This document shows, piece after piece, positions 1 through 9,060 of a DNA stretch of 57,711 bases. Origin of the DNA: Flavobacteriales bacterium UBA972 (GTDB lineage Bacteria > Bacteroidota > Bacteroidia > Flavobacteriales > Schleiferiaceae). The notes beneath the pieces are model-generated. The model was given only the letters and a program-made list of their open reading frames with translations. It had not been told where the DNA came from and searched no databases. The stretch is taken from positions 33,659 through 91,369 of the forward strand of contig DBBY01000011.1 in assembly GCA_002292855.1 (NCBI GenBank). The letters are read 5' to 3'. Numbering within the stretch: position 1 is the first letter of the stretch; each line of letters begins with the position of its first letter. A program made the translations under genes and the position numbers.

Positions 1-47
1 AAGAATGCTTTGACGTTGTAGTTGACTATGAGGACCGAAAGGCGCAC
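1..47 (-). CDS. Glycosyltransferase family 2, N-terminal fragment
   Basis: Only the first 15 codons are inside the window. From a GTG at 47-45 the minus strand reads MRLSVLIVNYNVKAF. A strand rich in V/L/I followed by NYN is the opening beta strand of GT-A family 2 glycosyltransferases, and the NVK(Y/A)FL continuation is common in Bacteroidota members. It begins 9 bases after the recR stop on the same strand, so the two are probably co-transcribed. The acceptor sugar cannot be told. The fragment is too short for certainty, but the motif is characteristic. Confidence 0.68.
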   Translation of the reverse strand, partial: MRLSVLIVNYNVKAF

Positions 48-56
48 GCGGTGAAG

Positions 57-674
57 TTAGCCTTTAATAGTCTGCTCGTAGGGAACTCGCTGCTCGACGG
101 CTCGGCTTAGCGTGCGTTCGTCGGCGTATTCCAGGGCATCGCCCAGGGGCAGTCCTCGGGCTATTACCGTGAGCTTCACCCCGGTGGGCTGCAGCCGGCG
201 GTAGAGGTAGAATGCGGTGGTGTCTCCCTCCATGGTGGTGCTCAGGGCAAATACTACCTCCGTGCTGCCTTCTGCGCTGACTCGCTCCAAAAGGTGGTCA
301 ATATTTAGGTCGTTCGGACCCATTCCGTCCATGGGAGAAATTAACCCACCCAGTACATGGTATCGGCCGCGAAAGGCTTGGGTGTTTTCGAGGGCGAGCA
401 CGTCGCGCACGTCTTCTACCACGCAAAGGGTCTTTGGGTCGCGGCGTGCGTCCGCACAAATAGTGCAAATCGGAGTATCGCTCAGAGAGTGGCATTGGCC
501 GCAGAGGGTGGTTTGCTCCGCAAGGTTGTGAATGGCCTCCGCCAGTTGTTCCATTCGTCCCTCGCCTTGCTGTATTAAGTGTAGGGCAAGACGCAATGCG
601 GACCTTCGTCCGATGCCTGGCAGGCGCGACAATTCGCTCACCGCGCGCTCCAAGGCTGCTGAAGGAAGTTCCAT
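57..674 (-). CDS. recR: Recombination mediator protein RecR
   Basis: RecR acts with RecF and RecO to load RecA at single-stranded gaps. The 205 residues match the usual length. A helix-hairpin-helix (LPGIGRRSALRLALHL, about 18-33) is followed by a four-cysteine zinc finger (C58, C61, C70, C73) and a Toprim domain from about residue 82 (VVEDVRD, then HVLGG). The start ATG is 672-674, 28 bases from the divergent symporter gene. A glycosyltransferase gene starts 9 bases after its stop. recF lies about 15 kb away in the same window. Confidence 0.97.
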   Translation of the reverse strand: MELPSAALERAVSELSRLPGIGRRSALRLALHLIQQGEGRMEQLAEAIHNLAEQTTLCGQCHSLSDTPICTICADARRDPKTLCVVEDVRDVLALENTQAFRGRYHVLGGLISPMDGMGPNDLNIDHLLERVSAEGSTEVVFALSTTMEGDTTAFYLYRRLQPTGVKLTVIARGLPLGDALEYADERTLSRAVEQRVPYEQTIKG

Positions 675-689
675 TGGTCAAAAATACGG

Positions 690-697
690 CATCTTTG
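690..697 (+). promoter_or_regulatory. Candidate -7 box for the first symporter gene
   Basis: CATCTTTG matches the Bacteroidota -7 element TAnnTTTG at five of six fixed positions and ends 5 bases before the ATG at 703. No convincing -33 TTG is seen at the usual spacing. It lies in the 28-base gap shared with recR. Confidence 0.4.
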
Positions 698-702
698 CAG
701 CG

Positions 703-2148
703 ATGATTACAGGACCCTACCTTGTTTTGGCGGTGCTTTTGGCCTACTTCGCGCTTTTGGTGCTGGTGGCCGAATGGGCTACGCGACGCGTCAAAACCGA
801 CAACCAGCAGTTTTTCACCGCCGGACGCCAAAGTCCTTGGTGGCTTGTGAGTTTTGGCATGATCGGCGCTTCGCTAAGTGGAGTGACTTTTGTGTCGGTT
901 CCGGGCTGGGTGGCTACCTCGTCGTTCAGCTACCTCCAAATGATTTTAGGCTATGTGGTCGGATACGCAGTGGTGGCCTTTGTGCTGCTTCCTCTTTACT
1001 ACCGTACCGCCACTACCACCATTTATGGCTACCTCGACCAGCGTTTTGGGCTGACTGCCTACCGCACTGGTGCTTGGATTTTTTTAGTATCACGCTGGGT
1101 CGGATCCTCGCTTCGTCTGTTTTTAGTTGCGGCGATTTTGCATGATTTAATTGGCAAACCAATAGGAATTCCTTTTCCCGTCACAGTAGTTGGCGTGCTT
1201 AGCCTCATTTGGCTCTACACGCACCGCGGAGGAATCCGCGCCGTTGTTTTTACCGATACGCTTCAAACGGCTGCAATGCTTGGAGTTTTAGTTTGGACGC
1301 TCGTGGTTTTGTTTGGCGAACTGGGCGTTTCAGACCCCTGGACATGGCTTTGGGATCAGCCGGAGTCGCAGTGGTTTTTTCCGGATGCCTCCGACGGCCG
1401 CAACTTCTGGAAGCAGTTTCTAGGCGGAATTTTTATTACCATCACCATGACCGGCCTGGACCAAGACATGATGCAAAAAAACCTCACCTGCAGGAATTTA
1501 AAAGAAGCACAGCTCAATATGATGGTTTTTAGTGTGGTTCTAGTAGGGGTAAACCTGCTCTTTCTGGCTCTGGGAATAGTGCTGTACCGCTACGCTGCCT
1601 TATCGGGCATTGACACGGTTGGCGACGGATTGTTTGCCGCAGTTGCCCTTGCCCCTGGCATGCCCGTTGCGGTGGGGCTGCTCTTTGTGCTGGGTCTTGT
1701 AGCAGCCGCCTATTCCAGTGCGGACTCTGCCCTCACGGCACTAACCACCTCGTTCTCGGTTGATATTTTGGGCGTAGAAAGAATGGAGTCCGCGCGAGCA
1801 GAAAAACTTAGGCGTAGGGTTCACCTGGGCATGACCCTAGCGGTCGGACTGCTCATGATTGCCGTCAAACCCTTTGCAGACCAGAGCATTATTAAAACCA
1901 TTTTTACTGCCGCAGGCTATACCTACGGTCCTCTTCTCGGACTTTTTGCACTCGGTCAGCTTAGTTCGCTGAAGCCCGCCGGCTGGTGGATTCCCGTCGC
2001 TGCAATTCTTGGCCCCTTGCTAACCTACTTCGCAAGCCTTGCTGCACCCCACTTTTTGGGATACACTTTTGGCTTTGAGCTCATTCTACTCAACGGATTC
2101 TTGACCGCAATGCTGCTGGCCGCAGGCCCTAAGAAGCCTGCCTTATAG
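703..2148 (+). CDS. Sodium:solute symporter (SSS family)
   Basis: A 481-residue inner-membrane protein with about 13 hydrophobic helices. SSS-family features include FFTAGRQSPWWLVSFGMIGA near the N-terminus, the GGIRAVVFTDTLQ segment, and the late SSADSALTALTTSFSVDI segment, which carries the sodium-site serines and threonines. Members co-transport sugars, amino acids, sialic acid or similar solutes with Na+; the substrate is not evident here. The open frame extends upstream to 532, but that part overlaps recR and lacks membrane character, so ATG 703 is chosen. Its stop overlaps the end of the convergent S8 peptidase gene by six bases. Confidence 0.9.
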   Translation: MITGPYLVLAVLLAYFALLVLVAEWATRRVKTDNQQFFTAGRQSPWWLVSFGMIGASLSGVTFVSVPGWVATSSFSYLQMILGYVVGYAVVAFVLLPLYYRTATTTIYGYLDQRFGLTAYRTGAWIFLVSRWVGSSLRLFLVAAILHDLIGKPIGIPFPVTVVGVLSLIWLYTHRGGIRAVVFTDTLQTAAMLGVLVWTLVVLFGELGVSDPWTWLWDQPESQWFFPDASDGRNFWKQFLGGIFITITMTGLDQDMMQKNLTCRNLKEAQLNMMVFSVVLVGVNLLFLALGIVLYRYAALSGIDTVGDGLFAAVALAPGMPVAVGLLFVLGLVAAAYSSADSALTALTTSFSVDILGVERMESARAEKLRRRVHLGMTLAVGLLMIAVKPFADQSIIKTIFTAAGYTYGPLLGLFALGQLSSLKPAGWWIPVAAILGPLLTYFASLAAPHFLGYTFGFELILLNGFLTAMLLAAGPKKPAL

Positions 2149-5100
2149 CTTGACGATCTGGATTCGCTCCAGGCGCTCGTCGTGGCGCAGTTCAAGAACG
2201 TAGCAGCCGGTTGCCATAGCCCGCAGGTCAATCTGGTCCTGACTGGGCCAAGCTCCTGAGGTTATGATTCGGCCTGCTAAATCACTTATGCTGAAGTATT
2301 CTGGACTAGGACCCTTACTAAGGCTTATCATGCCGGTGCTCGGGTTGGGTGCAACCTCCCAGGCCAGGCTTGATTCGCCCAAACCAATGGAGCTAATCGC
2401 TGCGGTCGTTGTGAAAACAACGTCGTTGCAGGGGCCGTCAATAATGAGCTGTACCGGGTAGGTTCCGGCTGCTGCATACAGGTGCCTCACTGCGGCGGTG
2501 TTTGCACTCGTGCCGTCACCAAAGTCCCAGAGGTAGTTTAGGGCCGATCCCTGACTTATGCTAGTTTGACCCCTAAATACGAAGGCGGTATCGGTTTGAA
2601 ATGACCAAGTTCCCACGAGGTCGGGTACGGCATTGAGTGCGATGGTGTCGCGGTCTACGCCGCCCGGCCCATTGAGCTGTAGGGTAATTGTCTTGCTGCC
2701 CTGCGAGAAGAAGTAGACGGCGTGGTTGCCGGGCCCAGTGGCCACGCTTGGCACTGCGCCGGGCCCAAAGGTCCATTGCGCCAGGGTATTGCCTGGATTC
2801 TGTGCAGCAAAATAAACCGTATCGAGCAGGCAGACGTCGCTGGTGGCAGACGAGGTTATGGTCGCAGTGGGTGCAGTCGCCCCAAGGTCAAATACCTGAA
2901 TATTGTCGATAAACAGGTTGTTGCCATAGCCATTGACCCCAACAAAGCGAAACTTGACGCTGGGCCCAGATATGCTTGAGGGGAGGGTTATGGTGTCACG
3001 CCGCCAGTGGCTCGCAATAGAGGGAGTAAAGGTGGTTGTTTGTGCCGCCTTACTTGCCAGTGCTGCTCCAAATTTCGCGTAGCCCGTGGGCAGCCAGGTA
3101 CTGCCGCAGTTCGTGCTGTATTCCACTCGAAGTCCGTCGACGTAGTTGGCGTCGTAGGGCGCATAGGCCACTTCAAAGAGAAGGCGAGGGAGGGTTGTTC
3201 CAGTGAGGTCAATACTCGCAGTAATCAAGCCGTCTTCTTGGGGGGTTAGCGCGTAGTTGAAGAAGTTTATGGTCGCAGCATTGGTAGTGACTCCAGTGCT
3301 TCCGATGCAGTTGGTCGACACCCATGTAATGCCACCATCTGGATTTTCGACGGTCCACCCAAGAGGAATAGAAGGTCCAAAGGGTTCCGAAAAAGGCAGG
3401 GGCGCGCCCGCAGTAATTTGGATTGGGTTGGCAAGGGTAGCCGTATCGGATCCAAAAACATTGCCTGCAATAAGCTGAACAGCGTAGGTGCCCAGTGCGC
3501 TAAACGACAACAGTGGGTTGGCGCTTGCGGAGCTGGTTCCGCCGACAAAGCTTACACCAGTACTTGGGGTAACAATCCAGTTCCACGTCGTTGGGGTGTT
3601 GCTCGAGGCGTCAAACAGGGCGACAACTTGGTTCTGGCAGATTGATCCAGTTTGCGGTTGAATAGCAGCTTGCGGAGCCGAGGTCACTTCGCTTATGCTG
3701 ATGGCGTCGATGGCTATATCGCTGGATTGACCTGTTCCGGTTTGTCCTCTAAAGCGCAAAACAATGGTTTGGCCGTTGAAGGGCATCAGTGAGGTCGAAA
3801 CGTTGATCCAGCTGCTGCCCTTATTGCCGGAGAGGGGGAGTGCCACATCCAAGTACCAGCGTCCGCCCGAGAGCACGTCAACATGCAGGCTTCCTTGCGT
3901 GGTGCCCAGCATGTGTGCTGCAAAACTCAGTTGAGGCATCGATGAATTTGCCAAGCTGATGCATGGGCTGTACAGTACCCCTTCGGCGTTGAGGCAGTTG
4001 GTTGCCTCGAGGTAGAGGTATTTGTCGGTTGGTCCTCCTGCGTTGGCACCGCTCGTTGGCCCTGTGCCCGTCGTGGGGCTTGGGCCCGCGTTTACGCGCC
4101 AATCGTGCTGGTCTTCTGAGCCATTGGCAGCGTTTACCCATCCGTTAATTAAGGAACAAGAGGTAGTTCCACAATTGGAAGTTGTTGGGCAGTTGGAGAA
4201 GGTGCTGAAGTCCTCGGTAAAGGGCAATGGCAGCGCTGTTCCAACGGCAACAACATGAACGACCGAAATCAGGGTATCGTTATAGCGGTTTTGATCGCCG
4301 ACCATCTCTGTCCAAATACGCACCGATTTGGAGCCCAAGCCAGCAAGGGAGACGGTTGCGTTCAAAAGAACGGTCGCAGACTGCGCGGAACTGAGCGGCA
4401 AGCTGAGGGTGTCGCGCTGCACGGGTCCATTGTCAACCTGCACTGCTATAGGCACCGTTGTTATTGCGGTGGTTGCGGAATTAAGAAGCCGAACGACTAC
4501 TGGAACGGTACCCAAAGGCTGGCAGTCGGGCATTCGTCCTGAGGGGTTGAGCACCTCGGTGAGGGCGACGTCGGTAGCTACTATGCAGCCCTGAATTCCG
4601 GCGGGTTTCTCCACGGCGACTGCGCGTTTACCTGTTCGGCCAGCAGGTGTTAGTGCGGCCACACTGACCCATTCTGCACTGTTTGGGTTGCTGCCGGTAA
4701 AGACATAGCTATTGGTTGCAACCGTGTCTACGGCATCCATGTAGGCAGCTCCCAACCGATAGACCACGTAGCCTGCTGCGCCAGCAACGGTTGACCAAGT
4801 CACTTTAAAGGAGTCGGGGCAGGTCCATTGGTGGTTGAGGTTGGTTGGGACTCCGATGCGGCTCATTACCGCGTCGGTGCTGTCGCCTTGGCTTCCTCGG
4901 GTGATGCGAAGCCACATTTGGTCGTTTACGCCGGCCGGCACTAGCCACGTGGCTTGGTCTGCGGTGGCAATTGGGTTGGCAACTACCGACCAAGTCGTTC
5001 CGTTGTCTTGCGAAAGGCTTATCTGGTAGGGGCTTCCGTTGGGCTCAGAGTCCCAGCGAATGGGGGTGGGCTGGCCCGGGACGAGCACTTCTCCGCCTAC

Positions 5101-7002
5101 GGGGTAGGTCAACTCCACGTCTTGGGCTACCAAAGTCCAGGTAACGTAGTATTCTTGGCTTCCGCCTTGGGCTATGGATCCGCTAATGACAAGGTCAAAG
5201 TCTCCGGCCACAGGATTGAGCACTTCAAATTGCTCCGCGGTATTAAGGCTGTCCACTGCCCGAACGGCTGGGCTGTTCAGGGTGGCCGCCACTGGCAGCG
5301 GATTCAATACCCAGGGCAGCCAGTTGGTGCTGCCTTGATGCAAAACACCATTCAAATTATTCACTAGGGCGCGTCCGGCATTCAGCGTCGCAGCGGGATC
5401 GGTCCAGTGAAGCATTACCCGTAGTGCATGGGTCCCTGTGGGAACAGTGATGCGCACCGTGTCGGTCTCCCCTTGGCTTAGGCTGTCGCGCATGAATTGG
5501 TTTTGCTCAATAGTTTTTACCGAGCGCAGGGCGTTAACGCGTCCGTAGCCGTGAATAAAGTCAGGGCCAGGTTGGCCTATATCGTCGGCAGTATTCATTA
5601 AAATAGCCTTCATCAATCCGCCGTGCGGATCCTGCCCAGAATGCGTTTGTCGGTATGCGTCGTAGAGCTGTGCCAAGACCCCGGCAACTCCGGGGCAGGA
5701 CATGGAGGTACCCGTCTTAAGTCCATAGCTATTGGGCGAAACACAGGAGAAGACATTGCTGCCGAGTCCTGCGACGTCGGGCTTGATGCGGCCATCGTGG
5801 GCTGGCCCGCGGCTGCTGGAACTAGCGATTAGGTCGGTACCTTGAAGGTTGGCTACGGCCACCACGTTCTTCCCTTGTTTTTGACCTCCGGTGATGTTGC
5901 CCCATCCTGCCCCCGCACCGTATTGGCAGTTGGTTGTTCCCGCGTTTCCGGCAGAAAAGACGTGCATTAGGTGGTAGTTCTGTATGATGTCCTGATCCAT
6001 TTGCTGGGTAAAGGCAGTGTAGCCGGCATTACACCCGTTGGAGTAGCTGCTCGCGGTAATTCGCACGCCAAAGGAGTTGTAGTGGGCGTCTACGCTGTTG
6101 AGGTTATCCGGGTAGTTGTAGTAGGCTAGGCTCGCTCCTGGAGCCTGGCCTTCGCCGTCGGGATTAAGATTGCCCGCGCCAAAAATGGTTCCGGCGACGT
6201 GGTCGCCGTGGTCGCCCTGGCTTGGTCCGCTAAAGTTTTGGGTCACGCGCCCTTTAAAGTCAATATGCGTTTGAATGTCTCCGTCGTCTCCGTGGCCAAC
6301 TACGACGCCCGTGCCGCGGTAGTTGCGTCCGCCGGCATAGGGAACTCTTATGGCGTTGGATCGGTGGTTTTTGGTGCCTGTGGCATTCTCTGTTTCGCCC
6401 GGAGCCTCTTTGGGTTGCAGGTACTGAACGTTGGCAAGAGCTGCCACCTCATTAATTTGGTCGGGGCGCAGCAGCATGCGGATTCCGTTCGGACTGGTTT
6501 CGACTACCTGACCGATTTTGGACAACTGCACGATGGTGCGTTTCTCCTCGCTTTTTGGTGCAGCGACCACGAGCAATTCTACCTTGGAACCCATCCAGGC
6601 ATAGTCCGGAATTTCGTTTTTAGCCAGTTGGCTGCTGAGCTTCATGCCGGGCAGCAGGGGAGAAGTCCCAACTAGGGGCAGGCTCGAGCCAAAGTCCCAT
6701 GCGGCTTTGACATTGACGGGCAGGGCCACCAGGTAGGAGTTAATGGGCAGGTAGCCAATTATTTCGGTGCCGAGGGCCTCCCATTGAGACCATTCCCCAG
6801 GGCTCATCGGCCGGTTTAAGACTACAATTCGCAGCAGGTAGTTGCTGCCTTGTTCTCCGCGAAGCAGGCCTGAACTCAATTGGGATTCCGCGAAGGAGTA
6901 GGTGCCGGATTGCAGTAAAACTCGAGCTTGTTCGGCGGGAATATTTTGGGCGAATACTTTGACCAAAAAAAGGAATGCACAGGCGGATAGGCGTAATTTC
7001 AT
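2143..7002 (-). CDS. Secreted S8 (subtilisin-like) peptidase, multidomain, type IX secretion cargo
   Basis: A signal peptide (about 1-20) and propeptide precede a subtilase domain at about 225-500. The triad is D240 (DDG), H266 (HGDHVAGT) and S434 (GTSMSCPG), with oxyanion N354 in SAGNAG. C-terminal modules follow: an Fn3-like segment near 725-800, a MAM/choice-of-anchor-J-like segment near 930-1100, a PKD-like segment, a second anchor segment near 1205-1370 and further PKD domains (YLWDFGDGT). The end (VAPNPSTGMISL from about 1550) is a type A type IX sorting domain, so export across the outer membrane and surface attachment are likely. ATG 7002 is preferred; a TTG codon lies just upstream at 7005. 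The substrate is unknown. Confidence 0.92.
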   Translation of the reverse strand: MKLRLSACAFLFLVKVFAQNIPAEQARVLLQSGTYSFAESQLSSGLLRGEQGSNYLLRIVVLNRPMSPGEWSQWEALGTEIIGYLPINSYLVALPVNVKAAWDFGSSLPLVGTSPLLPGMKLSSQLAKNEIPDYAWMGSKVELLVVAAPKSEEKRTIVQLSKIGQVVETSPNGIRMLLRPDQINEVAALANVQYLQPKEAPGETENATGTKNHRSNAIRVPYAGGRNYRGTGVVVGHGDDGDIQTHIDFKGRVTQNFSGPSQGDHGDHVAGTIFGAGNLNPDGEGQAPGASLAYYNYPDNLNSVDAHYNSFGVRITASSYSNGCNAGYTAFTQQMDQDIIQNYHLMHVFSAGNAGTTNCQYGAGAGWGNITGGQKQGKNVVAVANLQGTDLIASSSSRGPAHDGRIKPDVAGLGSNVFSCVSPNSYGLKTGTSMSCPGVAGVLAQLYDAYRQTHSGQDPHGGLMKAILMNTADDIGQPGPDFIHGYGRVNALRSVKTIEQNQFMRDSLSQGETDTVRITVPTGTHALRVMLHWTDPAATLNAGRALVNNLNGVLHQGSTNWLPWVLNPLPVAATLNSPAVRAVDSLNTAEQFEVLNPVAGDFDLVISGSIAQGGSQEYYVTWTLVAQDVELTYPVGGEVLVPGQPTPIRWDSEPNGSPYQISLSQDNGTTWSVVANPIATADQATWLVPAGVNDQMWLRITRGSQGDSTDAVMSRIGVPTNLNHQWTCPDSFKVTWSTVAGAAGYVVYRLGAAYMDAVDTVATNSYVFTGSNPNSAEWVSVAALTPAGRTGKRAVAVEKPAGIQGCIVATDVALTEVLNPSGRMPDCQPLGTVPVVVRLLNSATTAITTVPIAVQVDNGPVQRDTLSLPLSSAQSATVLLNATVSLAGLGSKSVRIWTEMVGDQNRYNDTLISVVHVVAVGTALPLPFTEDFSTFSNCPTTSNCGTTSCSLINGWVNAANGSEDQHDWRVNAGPSPTTGTGPTSGANAGGPTDKYLYLEATNCLNAEGVLYSPCISLANSSMPQLSFAAHMLGTTQGSLHVDVLSGGRWYLDVALPLSGNKGSSWINVSTSLMPFNGQTIVLRFRGQTGTGQSSDIAIDAISISEVTSAPQAAIQPQTGSICQNQVVALFDASSNTPTTWNWIVTPSTGVSFVGGTSSASANPLLSFSALGTYAVQLIAGNVFGSDTATLANPIQITAGAPLPFSEPFGPSIPLGWTVENPDGGITWVSTNCIGSTGVTTNAATINFFNYALTPQEDGLITASIDLTGTTLPRLLFEVAYAPYDANYVDGLRVEYSTNCGSTWLPTGYAKFGAALASKAAQTTTFTPSIASHWRRDTITLPSSISGPSVKFRFVGVNGYGNNLFIDNIQVFDLGATAPTATITSSATSDVCLLDTVYFAAQNPGNTLAQWTFGPGAVPSVATGPGNHAVYFFSQGSKTITLQLNGPGGVDRDTIALNAVPDLVGTWSFQTDTAFVFRGQTSISQGSALNYLWDFGDGTSANTAAVRHLYAAAGTYPVQLIIDGPCNDVVFTTTAAISSIGLGESSLAWEVAPNPSTGMISLSKGPSPEYFSISDLAGRIITSGAWPSQDQIDLRAMATGCYVLELRHDERLERIQIVKL

Positions 7003-7038
7003 CAAAATTTTACTTAAGAGTTACAAAGTACAACAGGA

Positions 7039-9060
7039 ATGCAAAAGATTAGTTTGGTCCTTATAGTGGCAGCCTTCATGGCTACCGGAGCGCGAGCGCA
7101 GGAGGTGCAGCGCATTCTGTACCTGGCGGCGCATCCCGACGACGAGAACACCCGACTGATAGCCCATTGGTCGCGCGCAGAGGGCCGAGAGGTGGCTTAT
7201 TTGAGCCTAACCCGGGGAGAGGGAGGCCAGAATTTAGTCGGCCCAGAGCTGGGCCCTGCCCTTGGAGCATTGCGCGAGGCTGAGCTTCGTGAGGCGCGCA
7301 AAATAGACGGTGCCAAGCAGTTTTTTACCTCGGCTCCCGATTTTGGCTACAGCAAGTCGGCCGAGGAGGCATTTGCAGTTTGGGACCGCGAGGCACTATT
7401 GGGCGAACTTTTTCGCTTGGCTGCGGAGTTTCGGCCCGACGTGATTGTAACGCGTTTTCCTCCCGATTCCAGAGCGGGTCATGGTCATCATACCGCCTCG
7501 GCCTTGCTTGCCATGGACTTGTTTGCCAGGCTCCAGCGCGACCGCATGTGCAATGGGGATTGGGCACCCAAGGCCCTGTATTGGAATACCTCTTCGTGGT
7601 GGATTAAAGAGTCTGACGCCCAGCCCAAGTCCGACAGTGTAGTGACCCTGAGCGTCGGTGGCTACCATGAGGGTTTGCAAAAGTCTGTACTTCAAATTGG
7701 TACGGAGGCCCGGAGCATGCACAAATCGCAGGGTTTTGGCAGCGAAAACGACCATGGCTTTCGCAGTGAGATGCTGCAGCTGCTTGCGGGTACGCCCGTC
7801 GATTGGACTGCGCCACCTGCTGCCAATCGAGCCTACCAGCCTAGGCGAGAGGTCCGTGCTAGCCGACCTTGGTTCACCGACCGAGACAGTTTGCCCTTGG
7901 TCCGCACCGAGATTGTGGTCAACGAATCCCCCAATCCTGTAGTTTGGGATGGAAAAAGCCTGGCTATGGGGGAGCGGCTTGAGCGCGACGCCTCGGAATT
8001 GGAGCCTGCCGAATACGTTTCGGGAGATCGGGTAAAGGGAGAACTGCGGCGCCCCGTGCTTCAAGCGGATCCCTTGAGTGTTTTGGTGAACCCATCGGGA
8101 TTAATTGCCACAAAACCAGGCCGCTACACCCTTAAGGTAGCCTTCACTCGCTGGGCCTTGGCCAAGGATTTTGAGGCAGAGGTACGGGTTCCCAAGGGAT
8201 GGACCCTGCACAGTCCTAAACGTTTAAAGTGGACTGCGCTCCCGGGGTCGGACCCCACCGCTTCTTTTGAGGTCGTCATAGAAGCCGGGCCGAATTCGGT
8301 CGATGGATTTCTGGAATTTTGGTCTGGAGGCCAGGCGGTTCGGTCGGTAGTGAAGCTGCGCTACGACCACATTCCCCAGAGCGAAGTGTGGGAGAATGGC
8401 TCGGTTCCACTGCGCTTTGTGCCGATGAAGCTTCCTGATGCAGAGGTTGGGGTTATTGAAGGGGCGGGCGACGACGCCTCCATGGCGCTTGAGCAGCTGG
8501 GATTTAGGGTTAAACGCCTCGACCCGATTACTATGGCTGCAAGCGATTTAGACGGTTTAATTGCGGTGGTAACGGGAGTCCGCGCCTACAATTCTACGCC
8601 GGGAATGGATCGGGCCAATGCCCTTCTCGAGCCCTGGATTAGCAAGGGTGGTCGGCTAGTAATGCAGTACGCGACCGCGAGCAAGGACCGCACTGCCGAC
8701 CAAATGGGACCAATTCCCTTTGAACTCGGTCGTAAGCGCGTTACGGTAGAGGGTACCGTACCTGTGATTCTCAGGCCCGAGCACCCTCTTTGGAACAGCC
8801 CCAATGCCCTCAACAGTACCGATTTTAATGGATGGGTTCAGGAGCGCGGACTCTATTTTGCCGAGCGATGGCCGGCGGAATTTGTTCCAATTATTTCTTG
8901 GTCAGACCCCGGCGAGCCACCGGCTGAAGGAGCATTGATTACGGCTCCTTACGGCCAAGGAAGCGTTACCTACTGTGCCCTGTCGCTGTTTCGCCAATGG
9001 CGTGAGGGAGTTCCCGGGGCCTACCGAATTCTCGCCAATCTTGTAGCGCATGACCGCTAA
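7039..9060 (+). CDS. PIG-L (LmbE-like) family N-deacetylase, exported
   Basis: 673 residues with an N-terminal signal peptide ending about ARA-Q21. The zinc-binding motif AHPDDE (H32, D34, D35) and the second site GHGHH (about 147-151) in RFPPDSRAGHGHHTASA identify the LmbE/PIG-L fold, which removes acetyl groups from N-acetylated amino sugars such as GlcNAc-linked substrates. The C-terminal half (about 280-670) holds a beta-rich part and a domain with LEQLGFRVKRLD and DLDGLIAVVTGVRAYN that resembles a glutamine-amidotransferase-like fold. It overlaps the next symporter by 11 bases (ATG at 9050), so translation is probably coupled. An amino-sugar substrate shared with that symporter is inference. 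Confidence 0.88.
   Translation: MQKISLVLIVAAFMATGARAQEVQRILYLAAHPDDENTRLIAHWSRAEGREVAYLSLTRGEGGQNLVGPELGPALGALREAELREARKIDGAKQFFTSAPDFGYSKSAEEAFAVWDREALLGELFRLAAEFRPDVIVTRFPPDSRAGHGHHTASALLAMDLFARLQRDRMCNGDWAPKALYWNTSSWWIKESDAQPKSDSVVTLSVGGYHEGLQKSVLQIGTEARSMHKSQGFGSENDHGFRSEMLQLLAGTPVDWTAPPAANRAYQPRREVRASRPWFTDRDSLPLVRTEIVVNESPNPVVWDGKSLAMGERLERDASELEPAEYVSGDRVKGELRRPVLQADPLSVLVNPSGLIATKPGRYTLKVAFTRWALAKDFEAEVRVPKGWTLHSPKRLKWTALPGSDPTASFEVVIEAGPNSVDGFLEFWSGGQAVRSVVKLRYDHIPQSEVWENGSVPLRFVPMKLPDAEVGVIEGAGDDASMALEQLGFRVKRLDPITMAASDLDGLIAVVTGVRAYNSTPGMDRANALLEPWISKGGRLVMQYATASKDRTADQMGPIPFELGRKRVTVEGTVPVILRPEHPLWNSPNALNSTDFNGWVQERGLYFAERWPAEFVPIISWSDPGEPPAEGALITAPYGQGSVTYCALSLFRQWREGVPGAYRILANLVAHDR

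Noticed and set aside
3..110. Plus-strand frame at the left edge (FDVVVDYEDRKAHAV)
   Set aside because: It overlaps the end of recR in antisense, and the same bases on the minus strand give a much stronger glycosyltransferase start.
298..831. 177-residue minus frame overlapping recR and the symporter start
   Set aside because: It overlaps recR in another frame, and its sequence is Arg/Pro/His-rich without domains.
7396..8064. 222-residue minus frame inside the PIG-L gene
   Set aside because: PIG-L zinc motifs and signal peptide support the plus strand; the minus frame has no recognisable features.
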